33,724 bases of DNA from Crocosphaera sp. (GTDB lineage: Bacteria; Cyanobacteriota; Cyanobacteriia; Cyanobacteriales; Microcystaceae), in assembly GCA_030065205.1 (NCBI GenBank), contig JASJDN010000064.1, positions 1 to 33,724 on the forward strand, in the 5' to 3' direction. The stretch's first letter is position 1. Each line of letters opens with the position of its first letter. The notes below the pieces were generated by a model, which was not told where the DNA came from, did no database searches, and saw only the letters and a list, made by a program, of their open reading frames with translations. Below, piece after piece: positions 16,885 to 25,755 of this stretch. The position numbers and the translations under genes were made by a program.

Positions 16885-17553
16885 TTATCCTATCCATTGA
16901 TAACCAATACCCCGAATAGTAGCAATGGTCGTTTTTCCAACTTTTTTACGTAAATAACCAATATAAACATCAACAATATTAGAACCTGGATCATAACTAT
17001 AACCCCAGACATGATCGAGTAATTGTTGTCGTGTCATTACCTGTCCTTTATGGGAAATTAAAATTTCTAATAGGGTAAACTCTGTGTTCGATACTTCAAC
17101 TAATTGATTCTCAAGATAAACCTGACGACTACGTAAATTAAGCACAATTTTCCCTGATTTTAACTCAGTTTGTATGGGGATAAAGTTATTGACTCGATTC
17201 TTGAGACGCAAACGAATTCTGGCTAATAATTCTTCAAACCGAAAAGGTTTTGTCACATAATCATCTGCACCTCCTTCTAACCCTGCTAATTTATCCTTTA
17301 TGTCATCTCTTGCTGTTAGAATAATAATAGATAATGTTAATCCTTGACCTCGTAATTCTTCTAATAGCGTAAATCCATCTTTTAAAGGTAGTCCTAAATC
17401 TAATAACATTAAGTCAAATTCCTGACTAAAAGCCATATCTGAAGCAATTTTTGCATCAGTAGCAACCTCAACAATAAATCCATTTGCTTCTAACCCTTTC
17501 TTGAGAAAAGCAGCAATTTTAGGTTCATCTTCCGCAATCAAAATTCGATTCAT
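16885..17553 (-). CDS. OmpR-family response regulator
   Basis: A 222-residue DNA-binding regulator. The receiver (1-120) has Glu8-Asp9, phospho-acceptor Asp52 in LLDLGLPLKDG, and the GADDYVTKPF loop with Lys102. The winged-helix domain (about 130-220) ends in HVWGYSYDPGSNIVDVYIGY and RGIGYQW. The frame is open for 32 more codons upstream, but those overlap the kinase gene in another frame and read as non-native; the ATG at 17553 matches the family start (MNRILIAEDEP). It lies 37 bases after the kinase stop, so the pair is one operon. It probably controls the divergent efflux genes, an inference from position. Confidence 0.9.
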   Translation of the reverse strand: MNRILIAEDEPKIAAFLKKGLEANGFIVEVATDAKIASDMAFSQEFDLMLLDLGLPLKDGFTLLEELRGQGLTLSIIILTARDDIKDKLAGLEGGADDYVTKPFRFEELLARIRLRLKNRVNNFIPIQTELKSGKIVLNLRSRQVYLENQLVEVSNTEFTLLEILISHKGQVMTRQQLLDHVWGYSYDPGSNIVDVYIGYLRKKVGKTTIATIRGIGYQWIG

Positions 17554-17590
17554 AATGATTGATATATAGTTATTAGTAATTAGGACAAGT

Positions 17591-19057
17591 TTAAACGGTA
17601 TCATTAATTGGTAAATAGATAGTAAAAGTAGCACCTTTACCCACTTCACTAATACATTCTACCCAACCATTATGGGCTTCTACAATAGCTTTGACAATGG
17701 ATAATCCTAATCCAGAACCTTCTATATTATGAATAGCTTTTCCTTTATAAAATCGTTCAAAAATGTGTTGTTTTTCTTCTGTTTCAATTCCTTTTCCAGT
17801 ATCCTGAACCCAAAGTTTAAGGCAATTTTTGTCCTGGTTGGAACCAATAATAATTAGTGAATTTTCTGTTGTATGTTGTACAGCATTTCTAACTAAATTC
17901 ATCAATGCTTGAATAAGACGTTGACGATCACCGATGACATTTATTGTTGCTTTATTATCTAATAACCACTTGCGAGAGCCTAAACCTATGGCTTTTTTAT
18001 AAATATCTTCTACTAAACAAGAAACATTGATAACTTCTTTATGAAGAAAATCAGGCATTTCATACTTAGCTAACAGCGTCAAATCATTAACTAAACGATT
18101 CATCCGATCTATTTCATCTAATACTAATGCAATGGTTTCTTTTTGTTCTTGAGGATCATCTCCCATTAACTCAAGATGTCCTTGAATAATAGTAATAGGA
18201 GTTCTTAATTCGTGGCCAGCATCATTGAGAAAATTTCGTTGACTTTCAAAAGCAAATTCAAGACGATTCATCATTTCATTAAATGTATGAGTCAGATCAT
18301 AAATTTCTCCATATCCTGTAATATCAATTCGTTTTTTAAGATCAAATTCATCAATTCTATTAGCAGTTTTAGCTAGTGATCGCAAAGGACGTAATATTTT
18401 ATCAGATGCTAACCACGCAAGAATAAAAGCTATAATTAACCCACTAAGTAAAACAAATACAAACGTCATGAGAAGGTCAAAAGCTTCTGATCTTTCTCCA
18501 GTTTTAATATGAATTGCGACAAAAAGTCCTTTTATTTGCTCATTAATTACAATAGGTTTAATTGTATATTTAAGCTCATCATACTCTCCTCCATATTGTT
18601 TATATTCGACAACATTTTTTTGATCAAAATCAAGCAAGCTTTTCATTAATTCTGGCTTATTTTCAATGGTTTTGGGCAAAGTTTTAGGAACAGATCGGTA
18701 AATTTTTTTATCAACGATAGTAATTAAAAAATTATCATCTTCAGGGATTACCTGATCTAAAAACCTATCTAATTTTTCTTTTATCTGCTCTGAATCAAGA
18801 TTTCCTTTGAATTCATTGAAGTGGGTGTATTGAAATTCCTCAAAAGATTCAATTTCTTCTTTTAAATTTTCCTTGACTCTATTATCAACTTGGTAAAAAA
18901 TTATTGTGTACAAAATAGGAAGAGAAAAGCCAGTAAATATTAACATTAAGCTAACGTACCACAATAAAATTTGAGAACGAGCTTGCCAAAAAAAACCTCG
19001 CTTTCTTGTAAATTCCTTTTTTGACTTAAGTGAGTTGATAAAAAAATTATCTAGCAT
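17591..19057 (-). CDS. Membrane sensor histidine kinase
   Basis: A 488-residue kinase. TM1 is about residues 30-55, an extracytoplasmic sensor region about 56-190, and TM2 about 193-217. A HAMP domain follows (about 218-270), then HisKA with NDAGHELRTPITI (phospho-acceptor His282) and the ATPase domain with NLVRNAVQHT, DTGKGI and GSGLGLSIVKAI. The sensor region is polar with no recognised ligand fold. It is upstream of the OmpR-type regulator on the same strand and divergent from the adaptor/permease pair, a layout common for efflux control. The signal is unknown. Confidence 0.9.
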   Translation of the reverse strand: MLDNFFINSLKSKKEFTRKRGFFWQARSQILLWYVSLMLIFTGFSLPILYTIIFYQVDNRVKENLKEEIESFEEFQYTHFNEFKGNLDSEQIKEKLDRFLDQVIPEDDNFLITIVDKKIYRSVPKTLPKTIENKPELMKSLLDFDQKNVVEYKQYGGEYDELKYTIKPIVINEQIKGLFVAIHIKTGERSEAFDLLMTFVFVLLSGLIIAFILAWLASDKILRPLRSLAKTANRIDEFDLKKRIDITGYGEIYDLTHTFNEMMNRLEFAFESQRNFLNDAGHELRTPITIIQGHLELMGDDPQEQKETIALVLDEIDRMNRLVNDLTLLAKYEMPDFLHKEVINVSCLVEDIYKKAIGLGSRKWLLDNKATINVIGDRQRLIQALMNLVRNAVQHTTENSLIIIGSNQDKNCLKLWVQDTGKGIETEEKQHIFERFYKGKAIHNIEGSGLGLSIVKAIVEAHNGWVECISEVGKGATFTIYLPINDTV

Positions 19058-19368
19058 GAACGAATAAACCCTATAATCAATAAAATACGGGGATTTTTAG
19101 CGATTTCAGTATACCCTTAAATTAAGGGGATGTCAGTCCCCAAAAAAAGGTATTTTAATGCTGTTCAAGGTTCTTCTGTTATCCTAGAAGTAGAAATAAG
19201 TAGAAAAAAATGTCTCCTTTGAACTCATATGTTACTTAGGGAATAAATAAGAAATATAATTATCAGTTTTTTATTATTTCAGTTTTTCGTACTGCTATGG
19301 CATGATAGAAACGCTAGTATAGATACAATAAATTTTCACTTGATTAAATCTCTTAAACAAAAAAATTT
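19058..19368. other. Divergent regulatory region between kinase and efflux genes
   Basis: No gene seen. It is AT-rich and carries the divergent promoters of the kinase and adaptor genes. CCCTTAA-A-TTAAGGG at 19114-19128 is a perfect palindrome. Its last bases also pair in GGGGA-N6-TCCCC (19126-19141), so the two structures overlap. These are the best candidate binding sites for the local regulator, although nothing proves it. Confidence 0.45.
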
Positions 19369-20838
19369 ATGGAAATTCCCGTGCATAAACAATTAAATCG
19401 TCCTCTTCCTTGGATTTTAGCCATTATGACAGGTGGACTACTGTTGGTAGGGGGATTAACCTATAAAATGGCCCAAAATCCCGTTTCCGAAAGTGAAATT
19501 GAAAAAATGACTGTCATCGCTGAACGAGAAACCGTCGCCGTCGATATCGAAGCCAGTGGCGTTGTTGAACCCATTGAAAGCGTCAATATTAGCCCCAAAA
19601 ACCCAGGACGGTTGGTACAGTTACGAGTGGAACAGGGTATGAAAGTCAAACAAGGGCAAATTTTAGCTCTGATGGAACATACCGAAGTGAAAGCAGAAGG
19701 AAAATACGCCGAAGCCAATTATAATCAAGCCTTAGCGGAATTAGATGCAGCAAAAGTTCGTATTCCCAGTGAAATTCAACAGGCACAAACTCGTTATATT
19801 CAAGCACAAACCCAACTCGAACAGGCAAAAGCCAACTTAAAACAAGCCAGTGAGAGAATTCCTAAAGAAATTGACCAAATTAAAGCGCAGATTGTCTCAG
19901 CACAGTCCAGTTTACAGTTAGCCGCTTCCCGGGTGAAACGTAACGAAGAATTACTGCGAGAAGGCGCGATTACTCAGGACCGATTTGATGAACTGCTCAA
20001 CACCTATAATAATGCTCAAGCCAGCCTCATCGAGCTGCAAACTAGGCTAGAACAGGCCAACCAGACCCAAAGTCCAGAAATTGACCAATTGAAACAAGAA
20101 GTCTTACAAGCGCAAGCAACCGTCGCTGAGACACAAATTCAACTCGAAGAACGGAAAAGGACTGCCAAAACCGAAATAGGCCGCTTAGAAGCAGCTGCTG
20201 AAGCTGCTAAAGCGCAATTAGAGCAAGTGGTCATTCAATTCCAAGATACAGCCATTCGCGCTCCTTTTGACGGTATCGTGACCCAAAAATACGCCAATCC
20301 AGGGGCGTTTGTTACCCCCACCACCTCCGCATCTACCACCGCTTCGGCCACCTCTAGTTCAATTATTGCCCTAGCGCGAGGGTTAAAAGTGGTGGCGAAA
20401 GTGCCAGAAGTGGATATTGCCATGATTAAACAGGGGCAACCGGTGATGATTAGTGCCGACGCTTACCCAAACGAAACGTTTCAAGGACAGGTGGTTTTAA
20501 TCGCCCCAGAAGCCGTTGTGGAGGACAATGTGACCTCATTTGAAGTGACCATTGCTTTAGGGACGGGACGGGAGCAATTGCTATCACGGATGAACGTGGA
20601 TGTCAACTTTTTAGGGGAAGAAATCCAGGATGCTTTAGTAGTTCCCACCGTAGCTATTGTTACCCAAAATGGAGAAACCGGGGTGATGGTGGCCGATGAA
20701 AACGAGCAACCTCAATTTAAACCCGTTACCATCGGTCAAGTGTTAGATGAAAAAACCCAGATTCTTTCTGGTTTAACCTCCGGAGAACGGGTGTTTATTG
20801 ATTTACCTGAAGATAAAGAAAAGAAATCCTTGTTTTAA
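19369..20838 (+). CDS. Periplasmic adaptor (membrane fusion) protein, HlyD/MacA type
   Basis: A 489-residue protein with one N-terminal membrane anchor (WILAIMTGGLLLVGGLTY, about residues 15-32). A barrel/lipoyl half (VVEPIESVNISPKNPGRLVQ) is followed by a long coiled-coil hairpin rich in Gln, Ala and Glu (about 105-290), the second lipoyl half TAIRAPFDGIVTQKYANPG and beta-barrel domains to the end. Such adaptors bridge an inner-membrane pump to a TolC-type channel. The hairpin is long, and a Ser/Thr/Ala-rich insert (about 317-329) follows the second lipoyl half. It is 12 bases upstream of the FtsX-type permease gene, so they form one unit. No ATPase or outer-membrane channel gene is adjacent. 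Substrate unknown. Confidence 0.9.
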   Translation: MEIPVHKQLNRPLPWILAIMTGGLLLVGGLTYKMAQNPVSESEIEKMTVIAERETVAVDIEASGVVEPIESVNISPKNPGRLVQLRVEQGMKVKQGQILALMEHTEVKAEGKYAEANYNQALAELDAAKVRIPSEIQQAQTRYIQAQTQLEQAKANLKQASERIPKEIDQIKAQIVSAQSSLQLAASRVKRNEELLREGAITQDRFDELLNTYNNAQASLIELQTRLEQANQTQSPEIDQLKQEVLQAQATVAETQIQLEERKRTAKTEIGRLEAAAEAAKAQLEQVVIQFQDTAIRAPFDGIVTQKYANPGAFVTPTTSASTTASATSSSIIALARGLKVVAKVPEVDIAMIKQGQPVMISADAYPNETFQGQVVLIAPEAVVEDNVTSFEVTIALGTGREQLLSRMNVDVNFLGEEIQDALVVPTVAIVTQNGETGVMVADENEQPQFKPVTIGQVLDEKTQILSGLTSGERVFIDLPEDKEKKSLF

Positions 20839-20850
20839 GTAATAACTTTT

Positions 20851-22068
20851 ATGAATTTTTTAGACAGTATTAAAATGGCAACTTCCATGTTAGCTGCTAA
20901 TAAGTTACGCACTAGCTTAACCATGTTAGGGATGATTATTGGAAATGCTTCGGTTGTGGCCACTATTGGTATTGGTCAAGGGGCTGAAAACTTGGCCACG
21001 GAACAGTTAAATGAATTAGGACCCAAGGTTCTTTTTGTGGTTCCTGGAACCCGTAAAGCCCGTCGTGCTACCCTTGATATACCCAAAACCTTAGTCTGGG
21101 AAGATGCTCAAGCGATTGCAGAACAAGTTCCAACGGTCACAAAGGTTGCCGCCGAAAGAAATCAACGACAACTGATTAATTATAAAAGCGAAAATACCAA
21201 TGCTTTATTAATTGGAACCACCCCAAACTATCCTCAAGTCAGAAGTTTTCCAGTAGAAAAAGGGCGTTTTATTAATCAGATAGATATGCAACGAAATAAA
21301 CGAGTGGCTGTGATTGGACAGGATATTGTTGAACGATTTTTTACCGTTAATAACCCCATTGGGGAATCCATTAGAATTAAAAATATTTCGTTTGAAATTA
21401 TTGGAGTCATGGCTCCGAAAGGGTCTTTAATTGGGACTAATTTAGATGAAACCGTTTTAATTCCTCTGACGACTATGGCTAATCAAATTGTAGGTAAAAC
21501 GTCTCCCTATGGCTTACAAGTGAGTTGGATTAATGTAGAAGCAAAGGATGTGGATAGTGTCTCGGCTGCTCAATTTCAAATTGAAAATTTATTGAGATTA
21601 AGACATCAAATTACCAATGAAGATGATTTCGGGGTAGAAACATCAAAACAGATGTTAGATATTGTGGGTAGTATTGCCACCGGTTTAACGATAATGTTGA
21701 CTTTATTAGCAGGAATTTCTCTCATTGTTGGGGGAATTGGGGTGATGAATATCATGTTAGTTTCTGTCAGTGAAAGAACCTCAGAAATTGGTTTAAGAAA
21801 GGCATTAGGAGCCAATCAAAGTGATATTTTAGGACAGTTTTTAATCGAAGCAGTAATTATTTCTGTTTCTGGGGGAATCATTGGTATTTTAACAGGGGTA
21901 AGTTTAGTAACAATAGTAGGCTTAATTTCTCCTTTATCGACTACCATTTCTTCTGTTTCTATCATTGTTTCTTTAGCCGTTTCTAGTGGAATTGGTCTAG
22001 GGTTTGGAGTTATTCCTGCTCAAAAAGCTGCTAAACTAGACCCGATTGTGGCTTTGAGAAGTTCTTAA
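20851..22068 (+). CDS. MacB/FtsX-type ABC permease lacking its own ATPase domain
   Basis: A 405-residue protein. One N-terminal membrane helix with the family opening MLAANKLRTSLTMLGMIIG (about 14-32) precedes a large periplasmic domain (about 45-270, MacB_PCD type). Three C-terminal helices follow (LTIMLTLLAGISLIVGGIGVM, FLIEAVIISVSGGIIGILTG and the last near IIVSLAVSSGIGLGFGVI), with SERTSEIGLRKALGA as the cytosolic coupling segment and the terminal PIVALRS. In MacAB-TolC-like pumps an ATPase drives this permease mechanically; here the ATPase is neither fused nor in the window, so it must be encoded elsewhere. The pair with the preceding adaptor is clear. Confidence 0.9.
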   Translation: MNFLDSIKMATSMLAANKLRTSLTMLGMIIGNASVVATIGIGQGAENLATEQLNELGPKVLFVVPGTRKARRATLDIPKTLVWEDAQAIAEQVPTVTKVAAERNQRQLINYKSENTNALLIGTTPNYPQVRSFPVEKGRFINQIDMQRNKRVAVIGQDIVERFFTVNNPIGESIRIKNISFEIIGVMAPKGSLIGTNLDETVLIPLTTMANQIVGKTSPYGLQVSWINVEAKDVDSVSAAQFQIENLLRLRHQITNEDDFGVETSKQMLDIVGSIATGLTIMLTLLAGISLIVGGIGVMNIMLVSVSERTSEIGLRKALGANQSDILGQFLIEAVIISVSGGIIGILTGVSLVTIVGLISPLSTTISSVSIIVSLAVSSGIGLGFGVIPAQKAAKLDPIVALRSS

Positions 22069-22102
22069 GCAAGAGATAGGAAATTCTCTGACTTTCCTCT
22101 GC

Positions 22103-22846
22103 TCAAATTTCTTCAGAATTAATACCTAATTCCCTTAACTTTGCTGCTAGTTTTTCAGCCCGTTGGTGTTCAGTCTCAGCCCGTTGGCGTTCAGTTTCAG
22201 CCCGTTGGTGTTCAGTTTCAGCCCGTTGGCGTTCAGTTTCAGCCCGTTGGCGTTCAGTTTCAGCCTTCTGTTTTTCTTCAACGTAACTAGAAAAAGGTTG
22301 TCCATCAGGATGATAAATAATTAATTCAGATTCACTTAATTGAAAACGAATCCCTAAACGGGGACTAATCCAATTATCAATTTCTTCAATTACTTCTAAC
22401 TGTTGCTCATTTCTCAATAGCCCACTCAATTCATTTTTATTGGGATTATAAATATAATATTCTTCTACTCCATGATGTTCATAAAATAGTAGTTTTCTAT
22501 TCATTTCGGTTTGAGTATTTCCTGGAGAAAGTATCTCAAAAACCACTTGAGGCGCAATATTATCTTCTTTCCATTGCTGGTAAGAACCCCTATCTCCTTT
22601 GGGACGACCAAAGATTACCATAACATCCGGTGCTTGTCGTTTTTTATTATTTCCTTCTATCGGATACCAAAGTAAATCTCCTGCGACAAATACTTGTTCA
22701 TCTTGAGCAAATAGCCAATCTAAATTCGATTTAATAGTAGTAATCCAACGAAATTGAACGGTATTATCTGCCATCGGATTACCATCTCTTTCAGGATAAA
22801 TGATTTCTCGTTTAATTGCGTTGTCTACTGGAGCAATCATAAGCAT
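22103..22846 (-). CDS. Uma2-family (DUF820) putative nuclease
   Basis: A 247-residue protein. The DUF820 core has DLLWYPIEGN, RQAPDVMVIFGRPKG and the PQVVFEILSPGNTQTEM segment, which contains the PD...E.K-like restriction-fold residues; VEEYYIYNP follows. These proteins are multicopy in cyanobacteria, are annotated as Uma2 endonucleases and lack an established role. The C-terminal tail is a heptad repeat ending with AEKLAAKLRELG, built from alternating AETERQR and AETEHQR units encoded by a 21-bp tandem repeat; it forms a charged coiled coil. The first Met is used; Met3 (22840) is an equally good start. The gene is convergent with the FtsX permease gene. Confidence 0.85.
   Translation of the reverse strand: MLMIAPVDNAIKREIIYPERDGNPMADNTVQFRWITTIKSNLDWLFAQDEQVFVAGDLLWYPIEGNNKKRQAPDVMVIFGRPKGDRGSYQQWKEDNIAPQVVFEILSPGNTQTEMNRKLLFYEHHGVEEYYIYNPNKNELSGLLRNEQQLEVIEEIDNWISPRLGIRFQLSESELIIYHPDGQPFSSYVEEKQKAETERQRAETERQRAETEHQRAETERQRAETEHQRAEKLAAKLRELGINSEEI
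22156..22260 (-). repeat. Five 21-bp tandem repeats inside the Uma2-family gene
   Basis: Five consecutive 21-base units, nearly identical (cagcccgttgg..gttcag with T/C changes), begin at 22156, 22177, 22198, 22219 and 22240. Each encodes one seven-residue unit, so copy-number change keeps the frame and only lengthens the coiled coil. Such arrays slip easily in replication. Confidence 0.9.
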
Positions 22847-23084
22847 GGAAAATTAAGCGGTTTAAAAGCTTAGTTTGATTATACTATAACCCAAAAAACG
22901 GTGTCATATAAATGCTAAATTCTCGAACCGTCATTCCTAGGTTCGGAAACCTACACTACCCTACACAACCCCGATCCCGTCACCATAGATATGAGTCATA
23001 AATACTCAGAGAAACCCATTATTAATACTTAAGCTGAATTAACAGCATTGAGTAAGTCATATAGTAATTTAGGGAGTCTAGGAT
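22847..23084 (+). promoter_or_regulatory. dnaK upstream region
   Basis: The 238-base spacer shows AGGGAGTCTAGGAT just before the dnaK ATG, giving a good ribosome site. TAGGTT-CGGA-AACCTA at 22938-22953 is a perfect 6-bp hairpin. I see no CIRCE element (TTAGCACTC-N9-GAGTGCTAA), so HrcA control is not indicated. Confidence 0.4.
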
Positions 23085-25004
23085 ATGGGAAAAGTTGTCG
23101 GAATTGATTTAGGAACGACCAACTCTTGTGTGGCCGTGATGGAAGGGGGAAAACCCACCGTTATTGCTAACGCAGAAGGCTTTAGAACCACTCCTTCGGT
23201 GGTCGCCTACGCCAAAAACGGCGATCGCTTAGTGGGACAAATTGCTAAGCGTCAAGCGGTCATGAACCCTGAAAATACCTTCTATTCGGTTAAACGCTTT
23301 ATCGGTCGCAAACACGAAGAAGTCACAAACGAAGCTACCGAAGTCTCTTATAAAGTAATCCGAGACAGCAACGGAAATGTTAAATTAGACTCTCCCGCGC
23401 AAAGCAAACAATTTGCCCCCGAAGAAATTTCAGCCCAAGTTCTACGGAAGTTAGTTGAAGACGCGAGTAAATACCTGAACGAAACCGTTACCGAGGCGGT
23501 GATCACCGTTCCTGCTTATTTTAACGACTCTCAACGTCAAGCCACCAAAGACGCGGGTAAAATCGCCGGAATAGAAGTAAAACGGATTATTAACGAACCG
23601 ACGGCCGCTTCTTTGGCTTACGGGTTAGATAAGAAAAGTAATGAAACCATCCTGGTGTTTGACTTAGGGGGGGGAACCTTCGACGTATCCATCCTCGAAG
23701 TAGGGGACGGTGTCTTTGAAGTATTAGCGACCTCTGGAGACACTCACCTAGGGGGTGACGACTTTGATAAGAAAATTGTCGATTTTCTGGCCAAAGAATT
23801 TGAAAGTAATGAAGGGATTGATCTGCGTAAAGATAAGCAAGCTTTACAACGGTTAACCGAAGCAGCCGAAAAAGCCAAAATCGAACTGTCTAGCGTCACC
23901 CAAAGCGAGATTAACCTCCCCTTTATTACCGCTACCCAAGAAGGTCCCAAACACCTCGACACCACGTTAACCCGGGCAAAATTTGAAGAACTTTGTTCTG
24001 ATCTGATCGATCGCTCTCGCATCCCCGTAGAAAAGGCGATGAAGGATGCTAAACTCAGCAACAGCGATATCGATGAAGTGGTACTGGTTGGGGGTTCCAC
24101 TCGTATTCCTGCGGTACAAGAATTAGTTCAGAAAACCCTAGGAAAAGAACCCAACAAAGGGGTTAATCCTGACGAAGTGGTAGCGATGGGTGCAGCCATT
24201 CAAGGGGGTGTCTTAGCCGGTGAAGTGAAAGATATTCTTCTATTAGACGTGACCCCTCTATCCCTCGGTGTGGAAACCCTTGGCGGTGTCATGACCAAAA
24301 TTATTCCCCGCAACACCACCATTCCTACCAAAAAATCTGAGGTCTTCTCTACCGCAGTTGATGGTCAAAGCAACGTAGAAATTCATGTTCTCCAAGGGGA
24401 ACGGGAAATGGCCAAGGATAACAAAGATTTAGGGTTATTCCGCTTAGATGGTATTCCCCCTGCACCCCGTGGCGTTCCTCAAATTGAAGTGACCTTTGAT
24501 ATCGATGCTAACGGTATTCTTAACGTGACTGCGAAGGATAAAGGTACCGGAAAAGAACAGTCTATCAGTATTACTGGGGCTTCTACTTTACCCGATACCG
24601 AAGTCGATCGCATGGTTCAAGAAGCTGAAGCTAACGCTACTGCAGATAAGGAACGTCGGGAAAAAATTGACCGTAAGAACCAAGCTGACTCTTTAGTGTA
24701 TCAAGCGGATAAACAACTGAGTGAGTTAGGGGATAAGGTTCCTGCTGGCGATAAAACCAAGGCTGAAGGGTTGATCAAAGACCTCAAAGATGCGATCGCC
24801 CAAGATGATGATGATAAGATCAAATCCTTAACCGAAGAGTTACAACAACTGCTTTACAGCATCGGTAGCAGTGTCTATCAACAAGCCGGTGGTGCGCCGG
24901 GTGCAGCCCCAGGTGGTGATGCTGGCACACCTCCTGGTGGTGGAACCTCCGGCGGTGGTGATGATGTTATTGACGCAGAATTTTCTGAGTCTGACTCTAA
25001 GTAA
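23085..25004 (+). CDS. dnaK: Molecular chaperone DnaK (DnaK2-type)
   Basis: A 639-residue Hsp70. The ATPase domain has [17 protein letters not shown] (about residues 5-21), the [18 protein letters not shown] phosphate loop and [16 protein letters not shown]; the linker [14 protein letters not shown] joins it to the substrate-binding domain. The helical lid is followed by a Gly-rich tail and the DDVIDAEF ending typical of bacterial DnaK. It folds proteins with DnaJ and GrpE, which are not in the window. It reads rightward alone and ends in a strong terminator. Length is standard. The 3' end has a possible degenerate copy near 27,000 (see findings). Confidence 0.98.
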   Translation: MGKVVGIDLGTTNSCVAVMEGGKPTVIANAEGFRTTPSVVAYAKNGDRLVGQIAKRQAVMNPENTFYSVKRFIGRKHEEVTNEATEVSYKVIRDSNGNVKLDSPAQSKQFAPEEISAQVLRKLVEDASKYLNETVTEAVITVPAYFNDSQRQATKDAGKIAGIEVKRIINEPTAASLAYGLDKKSNETILVFDLGGGTFDVSILEVGDGVFEVLATSGDTHLGGDDFDKKIVDFLAKEFESNEGIDLRKDKQALQRLTEAAEKAKIELSSVTQSEINLPFITATQEGPKHLDTTLTRAKFEELCSDLIDRSRIPVEKAMKDAKLSNSDIDEVVLVGGSTRIPAVQELVQKTLGKEPNKGVNPDEVVAMGAAIQGGVLAGEVKDILLLDVTPLSLGVETLGGVMTKIIPRNTTIPTKKSEVFSTAVDGQSNVEIHVLQGEREMAKDNKDLGLFRLDGIPPAPRGVPQIEVTFDIDANGILNVTAKDKGTGKEQSISITGASTLPDTEVDRMVQEAEANATADKERREKIDRKNQADSLVYQADKQLSELGDKVPAGDKTKAEGLIKDLKDAIAQDDDDKIKSLTEELQQLLYSIGSSVYQQAGGAPGAAPGGDAGTPPGGGTSGGGDDVIDAEFSESDSK

Positions 25005-25014
25005 TAACTATTTT

Positions 25015-25063
25015 AGATAGTTTTTAGGAGCATCTTAATTAAAGATGCTTCTTTTTTTTGTAG
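25015..25063 (+). repeat. Direct repeat flanking the accessory island, copy 1 (dnaK terminator)
   Basis: These 49 bases match 27044-27092 at 46 positions by eye, including the whole dnaK terminator and the final GTAG. The last five bases (TGTAG) are also the first five bases of MITE-like element C. Confidence 0.85.
25029..25059 (+). terminator. dnaK intrinsic terminator
   Basis: AGCATCTT (25029-25036) pairs perfectly with AAGATGCT (25042-25049) across a five-base loop and is followed by TC and eight T. It lies 24 bases after the dnaK stop codon. Its last bases touch the end of MITE-like element C. Confidence 0.95.
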
Positions 25064-25213
25064 GGTGGGCAAGAGGGGATATTTTTAAGGTTAAGTAAGT
25101 TATTTGAAATACTTGCCCACCATCATTATCTATTCATTAAATATGGGGATGGTGGGAAAAATTATTGGTTGAATATCATAATCCTCATCTGTTAAGTATT
25201 TGTCCACCCTACA
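25059..25213. mobile_element. Long MITE-like element, copy C (155 bp)
   Basis: Terminal inverted repeats TGTAGGGTGGGCAA and TTGTCCACCCTACA bound an element with two further internal copies of the motif in alternating direction (CTTGCCCACCATC at 25112-25124 and GATGGTGGG at 25148-25156), so each half folds into its own hairpin. It matches copy D at 26316-26469 with about 19 differences by eye. No coding capacity. Confidence 0.88.
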
Positions 25214-25268
25214 AATTAACTTTTTTGGCTTTAATTATCATTCCGATGGTAAGAGGAATCTCCTTATT

Positions 25269-25529
25269 TTACTTCTTATAAATATCTCCACGACTCCCTA
25301 TCTGAGTAATAATGTAAAGTTTCTTTTCTTGATCAATTAAAAATAATGCACGATAACTACCAATACGTAACCTGTGTTCTGGTCTTCCTTTTAAGGGTTT
25401 AACATCAACATTTTCGGAATTAGCCAACAAAGCTTTAAATCCGTTAATAATACGTTCTTGATCAGTTTTTGATAATCGCTTAAGATAGCGTTGGGCTGGT
25501 TTTAAGATTAGAAAACGCCACTCATTCAA
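25269..25529 (-). CDS. RelE/ParE-family toxin
   Basis: An 86-residue protein of the RelE fold: MNEWRFLILKPAQRYLKRLS opening, the PLKGRPEHRLRIGSYRALFL core (about residues 44-63) and LYIITQIGSRGDIYK end. Known members cut mRNA on the ribosome or poison gyrase; Arg-rich positions in the core are consistent with RNase activity, but type cannot be fixed. Its start overlaps the upstream antitoxin gene by 8 bases, the usual antitoxin-first operon. Located in the accessory island behind dnaK. Confidence 0.88.
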   Translation of the reverse strand: MNEWRFLILKPAQRYLKRLSKTDQERIINGFKALLANSENVDVKPLKGRPEHRLRIGSYRALFLIDQEKKLYIITQIGSRGDIYKK

Positions 25530-25707
25530 GATTATTTCCCCATAATTCTTGTTCGAGTTCTTCTAAAGACATTCCTTGATCTTTTCCTGCGAGATAATCT
25601 TGCCAAGCGGCTTCACTTTCGGCAATATCTTCTGGGGGTATCACTTCATTTTCATCCCCTTCGACAACAATAGGTTCAGATTGAGATTGTTGAGTAGGTA
25701 GGTTCAT
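25522..25707 (-). CDS. Antitoxin partner of the RelE/ParE toxin
   Basis: A 61-residue acidic protein ending GMSLEELEQELWGNN, a C-terminal helix of the kind that wraps a RelE toxin. The middle, IPPEDIAESEAAWQDYLAGK, is acidic and likely flexible. No DNA-binding domain is evident at the N-terminus. Its stop overlaps the toxin start by 8 bases, which is strong evidence of a pair. Function as an antitoxin is inferred from position and composition. Confidence 0.82.
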   Translation of the reverse strand: MNLPTQQSQSEPIVVEGDENEVIPPEDIAESEAAWQDYLAGKDQGMSLEELEQELWGNNLE

Positions 25708-25755
25708 GATGGGAATACTCCAACGTTTATTTTATTATATAGCTTCAATTCTATT

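Noticed and set aside
17554..17649. 32 extra N-terminal codons on the OmpR-type regulator
   Set aside because: They overlap the kinase gene in another frame and are not part of the family; the start at 17553 matches homologues.
22156..22260. CRISPR array
   Set aside because: The 21-bp units are directly adjacent without spacers and are coding.
22938..22953. GGTTCGGAAACC hairpin as part of a tRNA
   Set aside because: It resembles a T-arm, but no acceptor stem, anticodon arm or CCA context can be drawn around it.
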